This document shows, in pieces, positions 38,673-46,077 of a DNA stretch of 64,000 nucleotides. The stretch comes from Jiella mangrovi (lineage in GTDB: Bacteria > Pseudomonadota > Alphaproteobacteria > Rhizobiales > Rhizobiaceae): assembly GCF_017815135.1 (NCBI RefSeq), contig NZ_JAGJCF010000015.1, forward strand, positions 81,022-145,021, given 5' to 3'. The translations under genes were made by a program, and so were the position numbers. Below the pieces are notes generated by a model. The model did no database searches. It had not been told where the DNA came from and saw only the letters and a list, made by a program, of their open reading frames with translations. Each line of letters starts with the position of its first letter. Position 1 is the first letter of the stretch.

Positions 38673-40424
38673 TCAGCGGCCGATCGCGCCGCCGATGACG
38701 CCGCCGACGAGGCCGCCGAAGAAGGCCGCCGCGGCAGGATCGCCGCCGCTGCGGCGGGGCGAGACGCGCCGGACGACGCGGGGCTTGGAATTGCTGCGCC
38801 GGGTCGAAACGGCCTTGCGGGTTTCGCGGCGCGGCGTGACGGACCGCGCCTTGGGCGGGGCCGGCGGGGTGTAGGCGGCGAGCGCGGCCTGGGTCTGGCT
38901 GACGAGGAGGTCGTATTGCGGCTGGTTGAGATAGCCGCTGACATGCACGCCTCGGGCGCTCTGCCAGGCGACGATGGCCTTGCGGGTGTTCGGTCCGAAG
39001 GCGCCATCCGGGGTGCCGCAGTTGAAGCCGGCAAGATTGAGCCGGAGCTGGGCCTCCTTGCGTTTGCCGCGATCAAGGCCGAGCATCGCCTCGGTGCCTT
39101 CCCCGGACAGCATCTGGGAAGTGGCGCTGCTGCCGACAGAGTTGGCGCTGCCGGGCAGGCCGGCCTGGAGATTGCCCGACGATCCCATCGCGCCGTCATT
39201 GCCGAGGCTGGCGACGACGTTGCCGTTGGCGCGGACGGGCAGCCGGGCGATCTGCTTGCGGGCGTTGGCGGCATAAAGCCCGTTCGGGAAGGTTTCCAGA
39301 TAGGCTTCGTAATCGACGCGCTGGCCGGAGTCGCGGGCGAGGCTGTAGAGCGCCGTCTCGCGCTGCAGCGTTTCGGCATCGTCGCCGCTGCGCGTGGTCG
39401 TCGCGGCCGACGGGACGAGGCTGGGCGCGGAGGCCTCCACCGCCGAGGAGAGCGCGGTGGTCGGCTCCAGTGAGGCGACCTTCGTCGCATTCGGGTTGAG
39501 ATAGACCTCGCCGGTGAGCGAGGCGTTGATCCAGGGCCGCTGCTGGTTCTTGGTGGTCTCCAGCACCTGACCGGTCACCCGGGACATGACGACCTGAATG
39601 TCGGTGTCCGGCGCGTCGATCTGGTCGAGCAGCGCCTGGGTGAAGGGCGAATGGGACGTACCCTCGCCGTCATAGGCGACCTCGTCGGGGCTGGTGGCAT
39701 AGATGATCGCCGTGCCTTCGCCGCCGTCGCCGCCGATGTCGATCTTGGCGAGGCCGTCGGAGACCTTGGCCGAGCGGCTGACGCCCTTCAGCGATCGGGC
39801 GAGCGAGCGCGACAGCGGGTTGTCCCGGCAGGCGTCGAGCACGACGAGCCGCACGGCGACGTCATAGCGCAGCTGCCGGTTGATCGTGTCCAGCGAGACA
39901 GCGCGGAAATCGAGATCGGACGGATCCTCGAAGGCCGCGTCGATCGGAACCAGATAGTTCTTGCCGTTCACCTGCATGCCGTGGCCGGCATAGAAGAACA
40001 GGCCGACATCGGCGCCGCGCACCGACTTGGCGAAGTCCTGAATCTTGGCGTCCATCTCGACCTTGCCGAGGTCGATGCCCTCGATCACCTCGAAGCCGAG
40101 ATTTTGCAGCTTCTGGGAGACGGCGCGCGCATCGCGGGAGGGATTTTCGAGGGTCACCGTGTGCTGATAGGCGCTGTTGCCGACGACGAGGGCGACCCGC
40201 CGCTCCGGCGTCGCGGCGCGGGCCTCCTCGATCGCGGGGCCGGCGAAGACACCGACAATGCCGGCGATGAGCGCTGCCAGACAGCCGCGCTTGAACGGCG
40301 CCGCGAGGCCGCGCGGCTTGTCGCGGGTAGGCGGCTTGTCGCGGGTAGATTGTGCCGGCTTGCCGGGGCCGATCGAGCCTCTCAATCGCGCCAGACGGCG
40401 AATGACACCGTTTCGATCACTCAT
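38673..40424 (-). CDS. Caspase-family (C14) protein with peptidoglycan-binding-like domain
   Basis: 583-aa exported or membrane-anchored protease-like protein. A basic N-terminal stretch leads to a hydrophobic segment (CLAALIAGIVGVFAGPA, 48-64). The p20-type domain (76-300) has the catalytic dyad His148 (YAGHGM) and Cys199 (VLDACRDNP). A domain resembling PG_binding_1 (about 455-500, GFNCGTPDGAFGPNTRKAIVAWQ) follows, then a very basic tail and a glycine-zipper-like end (FFGGLVGGVIGGAIGR). An 18-bp tandem duplication (40313-40330/40331-40348) repeats TRDKP at residues 27-37. It lies behind a terminator and a promoter-like pair. Confidence 0.88.
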   Translation of the reverse strand: MSDRNGVIRRLARLRGSIGPGKPAQSTRDKPPTRDKPRGLAAPFKRGCLAALIAGIVGVFAGPAIEEARAATPERRVALVVGNSAYQHTVTLENPSRDARAVSQKLQNLGFEVIEGIDLGKVEMDAKIQDFAKSVRGADVGLFFYAGHGMQVNGKNYLVPIDAAFEDPSDLDFRAVSLDTINRQLRYDVAVRLVVLDACRDNPLSRSLARSLKGVSRSAKVSDGLAKIDIGGDGGEGTAIIYATSPDEVAYDGEGTSHSPFTQALLDQIDAPDTDIQVVMSRVTGQVLETTKNQQRPWINASLTGEVYLNPNATKVASLEPTTALSSAVEASAPSLVPSAATTTRSGDDAETLQRETALYSLARDSGQRVDYEAYLETFPNGLYAANARKQIARLPVRANGNVVASLGNDGAMGSSGNLQAGLPGSANSVGSSATSQMLSGEGTEAMLGLDRGKRKEAQLRLNLAGFNCGTPDGAFGPNTRKAIVAWQSARGVHVSGYLNQPQYDLLVSQTQAALAAYTPPAPPKARSVTPRRETRKAVSTRRSNSKPRVVRRVSPRRSGGDPAAAAFFGGLVGGVIGGAIGR

Positions 40425-40474
40425 GGCTGTCCTCTCCTCGCGTCATGGGCGAATGATGTAAAAGAATACACGCA

Positions 40475-40503
40475 ATGGTACAGTCGTTTACCGCACGATT
40501 CAA
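40475..40503 (-). promoter_or_regulatory. Possible promoter of the caspase-like gene
   Basis: On the minus strand TTGAAT (40503-40498) and TACCAT (40480-40475) are spaced by 17 bp, in an A/T-rich stretch about 50 bp before the ATG. This is a sigma-70-like match with GAGGAGAGG as ribosome binding site. Confidence 0.35.
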
Positions 40504-40525
40504 TCGAAGATTGCTGCTGCCAATG

Positions 40526-40559
40526 CAAAAAACCGCCCTCTCCTTGCGGAGGGGCGGTC
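40526..40559 (-). terminator. Rho-independent terminator downstream of the DUF6101 gene
   Basis: On the minus strand, about 80 bases after the DUF6101 stop: ACCGCCCCTCC and GGAGAGGGCGGT form a stem with a GCAA loop and a two-base bulge, followed by TTTTTTGC. Confidence 0.85.
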
Positions 40560-40638
40560 AGAGTTCGACTGGAGGAGGCGAGCCCGCTGACGGGCCCGAA
40601 GTCGTGACGTCGATGCGCCCCGCCGGGACGCCGGCAAC

Positions 40639-41214
40639 TCAGCGGCGGGCGATGATCTCTTCGCCCGAAACGATCATGCGGATGCCGAGGCCGGGCTTGC
40701 GCCTTGCCAGAAAGCGCGGGCGGCGCTGGCGATGCGGCGCGGCGCGGCGCGAGGCCGGCTGGGCCGAGCGAAGCTGGCCGACCGTCTCCTCGAGCGAGAC
40801 GACGCGGCCGTCCGCCTCGATCATCAGCATCGGCAGGCCGAAGAGATCCGACCAGCCGCGCCAGTCGGCGGCGACGTCGAAGAGATCGTTCGCCACGAGG
40901 AGCGGCACGGTGCATTTCGGGTCGTCATGATAGAGTTCGAGCGTGACGGTCACCTCGCCCTCGGCTGTCTCCAGCGCCCGTGCGGCGATGCCACGGAAGG
41001 CGCGGGACGGAAGGGCGATGGAAATCGGCAGGCCGCAGCCTTCGAGGATGCGGCGGATCACCGCGCCTCGACTGTCGACGCGATAGGTAACCTCTTCGCC
41101 GTCTTCGAAAGTCACGAAGCTCTGGTGGCGATCGCAGGCCCTCGGATCGAGCCGGACGGGCGCGCAGGCCCAGTTCGGACGGGTCGAAATCTTTACGTTC
41201 TGAGCGATGGTCAT
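40639..41214 (-). CDS. DUF6101-family protein
   Basis: 191-aa protein of a family found mainly in Hyphomicrobiales, function unknown. Seen: VRLDPRACDRHQSFVTFEDG near the N-terminus, VTLELYHDDPKCTVPLLVAN in the middle, and a very basic Arg-rich stretch (RRAAPHRQRRPRFLARRKPG, about 155-175) before the end. No membrane segment or signal. GAAGGCG lies before the ATG. Upstream is an AAGTCAG/CTGACTT inverted repeat, downstream a strong terminator, so it is probably monocistronic. Confidence 0.85.
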   Translation of the reverse strand: MTIAQNVKISTRPNWACAPVRLDPRACDRHQSFVTFEDGEEVTYRVDSRGAVIRRILEGCGLPISIALPSRAFRGIAARALETAEGEVTVTLELYHDDPKCTVPLLVANDLFDVAADWRGWSDLFGLPMLMIEADGRVVSLEETVGQLRSAQPASRRAAPHRQRRPRFLARRKPGLGIRMIVSGEEIIARR

Positions 41215-41340
41215 GTGCGACGCCTTCTGTCTCTCCTGAGAGCCGCTTTGCGGCCCGGGATCCCTGTTTCGACGGCCGATGTGTTCCCCGGCCTTTCGAT
41301 GGGTTCAGAATAGACAGCGCCTGTTTCACACGCGCTAAGA

Positions 41341-41364
41341 AAGTCAGTTAAGTCTTCCTGACTT
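41341..41364. promoter_or_regulatory. AAGTCAG/CTGACTT inverted repeat upstream of the DUF6101 gene
   Basis: Two perfect 7-bp arms separated by 10 bp in an A/T-rich stretch, about 130 bp before the DUF6101 ATG. Placement and symmetry suit an operator; the binding protein is unknown. Confidence 0.3.
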
Positions 41365-41394
41365 CCATGAGGGTTATCAGAATAGAAATTTGAA

Positions 41395-42858
41395 TCAAAA
41401 CTGAACAAGCTTTCCGGGGTTTAAGATATTGTTTGGATCGAAGAGATGCTTGATGCCACGCATCAGATCCATTTCGGCGGCGGGCTTCGTGCGGGCGAGC
41501 TCGTCGCGCTTCAAAAGGCCGATGCCATGTTCGGCCGAGAAGGTGCCGCCCATCTCGGCGACGACGGCGTGGACGAGGCCGTTGATCTCGCGCCAGTGCG
41601 ACAGAAACGCGTCGGTGTCGGCGCCGACCGGCTGGGAAATGTTGTAGTGGACGTTGCCGTCGCCCAGATGGCCAAAGGCGCAGATGCGCGCGTCGGGGAT
41701 CGCTGCGAGGACGGCGGCGTCGGCCTTTTTCAGAAAAGCCGGCACGAGCGCGACGGGCACGGCGACATCGTGCTTGATCGACCCGCCTTCCGGCTTCTGC
41801 GCCCAGCTCATCTCCTCGCGCATGTGCCAGAACGCGTCGGCCTCGGCGATCGACTTGGCGATGGCCGCGTCCTCGACGATGCCGGCTTCGAACCCTTCCG
41901 AAAGCAGCGCCTCCATGGTCTGGCTTGCGTCTTCCTCGGAGCGGCTCGAAGAGATCTCGACGAGGACGTACCAGGCGTGCGGCTCTCCCATCGGGTCGCG
42001 CGTGCCTTCGATATGCTTCAGGACGAAGTCGAGGCCGAGCCGGGGGATGAACTCGAAGCCCGTGAGGCTGCCGCTGGCATGGCGCTCGGCGACACGCAGC
42101 AATTCCAGCGCCTGTTCCGGCGAGGCGACGCCGGCATAGGCGACCTGCCGGCCGGCGGGTCGTGGATAGAGCTTCATCACGGCGCCGGTGATGATGCCGA
42201 GAGTGCCCTCCGAGCCGACGAGGAGATTGCGGATGTCATAGCCGCGATTGTCCTTCTTGAGGCGCCGCAGGCCATGATAGACCTCGCCAGAGGCGAGCAC
42301 CGCCTCGATGCCGAGACACAGTTCGCGCGCGTTGCCATAGGCAAGCACCCCGGTGCCGCCGGCATTCGAGGCAAGATTGCCGCCGATCTCGCAGGAGCCT
42401 TCCGAGCCGAGCGACAGGGGAAAGAGCAGGCCGGCTTCCTCGGCCGCGTCCTGCACGTTTTGCAGGATGACGCCGGCATCGACGGTGATCGTCCGTCCGA
42501 CCGGGTCGATGTCGCGGACCTTGTCGAGCCGCGACACCGACAGGGCGATGTGCCCGGGCGAGCGCGGCGACTGCCCGCCGACAAGCCCGGTATTGCCGCC
42601 CTGCGGCACGATGGGCGTTCGCGTCTCGTTGGCAAGACGCATGATCGCCGCGACCTCGTCGACGCTTCCAGGCCTCAGCACAACCGCCGCCTTGCCATCG
42701 AAAAGGCCGCGCGGCTCGGCAAGATAAGGCGCCATGTCGTGCGGTGCCGTGATCGCGTTGCGCTCGCCGACGATGGCGGCGAAGCGGGCGACGAGTTCGC
42801 CGGAGAGCGGCGCGTCGTCGGGATCGGCGGGCAGTTCGACGGGGGCTTTCTTGGTCAT
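41395..42858 (-). CDS. FAD-binding 2-hydroxyacid dehydrogenase (D-lactate/D-2-hydroxyglutarate type)
   Basis: 487-aa flavoprotein of the GlcD/DLD family. The FAD_binding_4 domain has PIVPQGGNTGLVGGQSP and SLGSEGSCEIGGNLASNAGG; the C-terminal oxidase domain has FGHLGDGNVHYN (metal/substrate His) and FSAEHGIGLLKRDEL. It oxidises a D-2-hydroxyacid and passes electrons to quinone or another acceptor. I chose ATG 42858 (MTKKAPVELP), which has AAGG upstream; ATGs further up would add up to 25 residues. It follows the tsaC gene by 77 bp on the same strand. Confidence 0.9.
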   Translation of the reverse strand: MTKKAPVELPADPDDAPLSGELVARFAAIVGERNAITAPHDMAPYLAEPRGLFDGKAAVVLRPGSVDEVAAIMRLANETRTPIVPQGGNTGLVGGQSPRSPGHIALSVSRLDKVRDIDPVGRTITVDAGVILQNVQDAAEEAGLLFPLSLGSEGSCEIGGNLASNAGGTGVLAYGNARELCLGIEAVLASGEVYHGLRRLKKDNRGYDIRNLLVGSEGTLGIITGAVMKLYPRPAGRQVAYAGVASPEQALELLRVAERHASGSLTGFEFIPRLGLDFVLKHIEGTRDPMGEPHAWYVLVEISSSRSEEDASQTMEALLSEGFEAGIVEDAAIAKSIAEADAFWHMREEMSWAQKPEGGSIKHDVAVPVALVPAFLKKADAAVLAAIPDARICAFGHLGDGNVHYNISQPVGADTDAFLSHWREINGLVHAVVAEMGGTFSAEHGIGLLKRDELARTKPAAEMDLMRGIKHLFDPNNILNPGKLVQF

Positions 42859-42935
42859 GGTCTCTGCCTTCATTGACGTGGAGCGCCAGATAGCGCGCGG
42901 GCAGTTCGAGGCGAAGACCCGCGCTTCGGCCACTT

Positions 42936-43901
42936 TTACCGGGGCGCGGCTGCCCGTCGCAGGCGGTCGTTGATCGCTTCCCCGAGGCCGGTCGACGGGA
43001 TCGGCGCGACCGCGATCGCCTCGACATCGGCGGAATCGAAGGCCGAGAGCGCGGCGAACAGGTTCGAGGCGGCCTCGGCGAGATCGCCGGCGGGGCTGAG
43101 ATTGACGATCGCGGCCGCGTTTTCGAGGCCTTGTGGCCGATCGGGGCCGAAGGCGATGACGAATTCGCCGGGCTCGATCGAGCGAACGTCGAGGCGCACC
43201 CGCCCGGTCGGCGCATAATGGGAGGCAAGGCTTCCGGGCGCGGCGATCGCAGCGCCGGCAGCGGGATCCTCGATCGCAAGGCCCGATGCCTCGGCGAGGA
43301 CGTCCCGCGCGATGCCGCCGGCCCGCAACAGGACGAGCCGGTCACCGGCCGGTCGCACGATGGTGGATTCGAGGCCGACGGGGGTGGCGCCGCCGTCGAG
43401 GATCAGCGGGATGCGGCCGGACAGCCCGCGCGCCACGGCCTCGGCGCTGGTGCCCGTCACGCGGCCGGAAAGATTGGCGCTCGGGGCGACGATCGGGCGT
43501 GTCAGTTTGGCCGCCAGCCTCGCGACGACGCCGTGGGGCATCCTGACCGCGACGGTGTCGAGCCCGGCCGTCGCCAGCGGGTGGACCGCGGTCTTGGCGC
43601 GCAGCGGCAGGACGAGGGTGAGGGGGCCCGGCCAGAAGGCGGTGGCCAGCTTTTCGGCCAGCGCGTCGAAGACGGCGATCTCCCGCGCCATCTTCATCGA
43701 ATCCACGTGGCAGATCAGCGGGTTGAAGCGCGGCCGGGCCTTGGCTTCGAAGATGCCGGCGACGGCCTTGCTGGAGCCGGAGTCACCGGCAAGGCCGTAG
43801 ACGGTCTCGGTCGGCAGGGCGACGAGCTGGCCGTCGCGCAGCAGCGTTTCGGCGCGTTGCTCGGCGGCAGGGTCGGTCAGGGGGAGGATTTCGGTCTTCA
43901 T
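42936..43901 (-). CDS. L-threonylcarbamoyladenylate synthase (Sua5/YwlC type)
   Basis: 321-aa enzyme making threonylcarbamoyl-AMP from Thr, bicarbonate and ATP for tRNA t6A37 modification. The YrdC domain (about 15-200) has LPTETVYGLAGDS, KARPRFNPLICHV and SANLSGRVTGTS; a linker and the C-terminal Sua5 domain (from about 215, SHYAPTGRVRLDV) follow, so it is the long Sua5 form rather than short TsaC. It lies upstream of the FAD oxidoreductase on the same strand, an association seen in other rhizobia. Confidence 0.93.
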   Translation of the reverse strand: MKTEILPLTDPAAEQRAETLLRDGQLVALPTETVYGLAGDSGSSKAVAGIFEAKARPRFNPLICHVDSMKMAREIAVFDALAEKLATAFWPGPLTLVLPLRAKTAVHPLATAGLDTVAVRMPHGVVARLAAKLTRPIVAPSANLSGRVTGTSAEAVARGLSGRIPLILDGGATPVGLESTIVRPAGDRLVLLRAGGIARDVLAEASGLAIEDPAAGAAIAAPGSLASHYAPTGRVRLDVRSIEPGEFVIAFGPDRPQGLENAAAIVNLSPAGDLAEAASNLFAALSAFDSADVEAIAVAPIPSTGLGEAINDRLRRAAAPR

Positions 43902-44030
43902 GGCGCCTTGGATCGCAGACCTGGCGCCGGAAGGAAAGAAGCTGATCGCGCCTCGCCGATCTTTGACCGGCCTATGGCCATCTCAGACGGATCTGCGGCG
44001 CGAGCGAGATCTCGGAAAGTTGGATCCGGG

Positions 44031-44053
44031 TTCCCGGTGGCGAACACCGGGAA
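44031..44053 (-). terminator. Hairpin after the GH25 gene
   Basis: TTCCCGGT and ACCGGGAA form a perfect 8-bp stem with a 7-base loop, 40 bases after the GH25 stop on the minus strand. No clean T-tract follows, so termination is only likely. Confidence 0.4.
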
Positions 44054-44094
44054 AGCCGACGGACCGGCCGGACGTTTTGCGTCGGTTCAAACGA

Positions 44095-45603
44095 TCAGCG
44101 CGTTGCTTCGAAGGCGCCGAGGATCCGGCGGTCGACCGTGCCGAGGGCGACAAAATGATCGGTCCGAGGCTGGCGCACTCGGTGGCCACGCTCGGAGCGA
44201 TCGACACCGAGCTGGGAGAGGATGCGGGCCGGCATCGGCATCGCATTGGCGCGACGCTCGGCATCGGCAGCCGAGATCACCTTCATCACACGGGAATGCT
44301 GCAGGCGATTGCCCGTCGTCTCGCGCGTCTGCGGATCGACCAGACGCGACGTCTCGGGAAGCCGGATCGCGGCATCGGCCGGCGGCGCGATCAGCCGCGA
44401 CAGGCTTTCTGCGGCCTGCGACACGGCCTTGTGAAACGCCTTGACGTTTGCTGCCAGGGCGTCTGCGTCGTTCGCGGCAGGCGCCGTTTCCGGCGAGGCC
44501 GTCGCCCCTTCATCGGCCATGTCGGACTTGGCGACGTCCTTCTTCGTCTGATCCTTGGCGATCGCCGTCAGCATCTTCAAAGGATCGATCACCGGATGAT
44601 GCTCGACCGGCCCGAAGGCGGCCAGGAGGGTGCCGTTGGCGGCGCCCGGAACCGGCGTCTCGGGCTTTGCGCCGAGCGATGCGGCACTGGCGACGGCATT
44701 CTTGGTTTCCTTCGAGACGTCGGCGATCAGCGTGCCGGCGTCGCCGTCCTGCGGCTGCTTGACGAGCTCGTTGAACGGCCAGGCCTTCCGGAGACCGGCG
44801 ATGTCATAGGTCGAGACATTGACGTCGATCTTCGTCGAGGCGCCCTTCACGCGGTAGGGGCAGGAGCGCTTGTTGCAGTTGTGCATCGAGGAGAACTGCC
44901 ACAGCGCATAGGACGGCCAGGTCTCTTCCGGGAACTTGCCGGTGATGTTGCCGCGATAGCGGGCATACCAGAGCGGCAGGCGCGACAGAAGCGGATAGTC
45001 GGCCTTGTGCTGGGAGATGTATTTGGCGGTGGAGCCGTTGGTGTAGAGGACGGGATAGCGGCCGGTGCGGATCTTGATCTGGTCGGCGAAGATCTCGGCG
45101 TCGGACAGGCTCATCCACTCGCTGGTGTTGTCCTCGATGTCGAGGGCGATGAGATCGTCGTCGGCCGGCTCGGCGAAATCGACGAAATGATCGGCCTGCT
45201 CACGCGGATTGCCGGGCCGGCCGAGATGATAGGCGCCCCAGAGGAGGCCCTTCATCTTCGCCATCTGCCGGCGGGTCATGTAAAGCTCCTTGGTGACGGA
45301 ATATTTCCACCAACGGTTCTTGCAGAGCTTGTATTCGTCGTCCTTGTACTTGCCGCAGCTCCATTCGGGCGGCAAGCCGTCGGATGCCTTGTTGATGAAG
45401 CCGGCGATCCGCTTGTCGGAGGACAGTTCGTGCCAATCGATCGGGTTGAACTCATAGGCGTCGATGACGAGCGCCCTGTCCGATCCCTTCCAGGGCTCGT
45501 TCCACGCAGCGGCCGCGGGTGTGGCGCTCGCAAATACGAGGCCGTATGCCGTAAGCAGCGCGAAAGTCATCGCGGCTGCGAAAGCAGCGCCCTGGTTCAT
45601 CAT
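44095..45603 (-). CDS. GH25 lysozyme-like exported protein
   Basis: 502-aa protein with a signal peptide (hydrophobic segment AAMTFALLTAYGLVFASATP, cleavage near AAAA-WNE, residue 33) and a GH25 muramidase-like domain (about 44-265). Acidic residues match the family: Asp48 in LVIDAYEFNP and Asp155/Glu157 in LIALDIEDNTSEW. LLWGAYHLGRPGNPREQADH, RYPVLYTNG and LPLWYARY support the assignment. Residues 270-502 form a long low-similarity Ala/Pro-rich extension with no known domain. The start is the double ATG at 45603/45600, preceded by GAGGGGG. Probably peptidoglycan or capsule hydrolysis. Confidence 0.87.
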   Translation of the reverse strand: MMNQGAAFAAAMTFALLTAYGLVFASATPAAAAWNEPWKGSDRALVIDAYEFNPIDWHELSSDKRIAGFINKASDGLPPEWSCGKYKDDEYKLCKNRWWKYSVTKELYMTRRQMAKMKGLLWGAYHLGRPGNPREQADHFVDFAEPADDDLIALDIEDNTSEWMSLSDAEIFADQIKIRTGRYPVLYTNGSTAKYISQHKADYPLLSRLPLWYARYRGNITGKFPEETWPSYALWQFSSMHNCNKRSCPYRVKGASTKIDVNVSTYDIAGLRKAWPFNELVKQPQDGDAGTLIADVSKETKNAVASAASLGAKPETPVPGAANGTLLAAFGPVEHHPVIDPLKMLTAIAKDQTKKDVAKSDMADEGATASPETAPAANDADALAANVKAFHKAVSQAAESLSRLIAPPADAAIRLPETSRLVDPQTRETTGNRLQHSRVMKVISAADAERRANAMPMPARILSQLGVDRSERGHRVRQPRTDHFVALGTVDRRILGAFEATR

Positions 45604-46077
45604 GTCTTCGAAGCCCCCTCGAAGCGTTTGGCGATTTGTTTCACTGAAGGGGCGGTTCCCCGAGGCTTTCGCCTCCCGCACCATCGTTCGCTGTGTCTCT
45701 ATCCCCTGCAAATTGGGCAGGTTCCGGGCGAGTCACTTCACGAATTGTTACAAGCTGCCGTTTCGTGAGCCGTGTTGCCCGTCGTCCGCTCCATCAACGG
45801 GCGAAATAGCAAATTTGATGCAAACTCGACAAATGAGTCTGTTCAAAGGGTTAATCCGGTCCGAGGGGAGGCTGTCATGGCGTTTCGCATTGGCGCCTGG
45901 AACCAAACGCGGCACCGGCAGGCTGAGCCCGCGGCGTTTCCGGCCTTAAGCTTCAGTTCAGCTTCGGCCGGAAGCGGGGCGCCGCGGGGGCGGCGGCCGA
46001 TCGCAAGCGGTCCCGTCGTCGGTCCAATCATGACCACTTGGCGAAGGATCTCCGTCCCCCGCTCGGATGGCCGTCCG
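45604..46077. other. Intergenic gap upstream of the GH25 gene, no gene seen
   Basis: A/T-rich between about 45750 and 45850 on the minus-strand promoter side, with several TTTGC/TTGAAC words but no convincing -35/-10 pair. No terminator for glyS was recognised. Confidence 0.4.
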
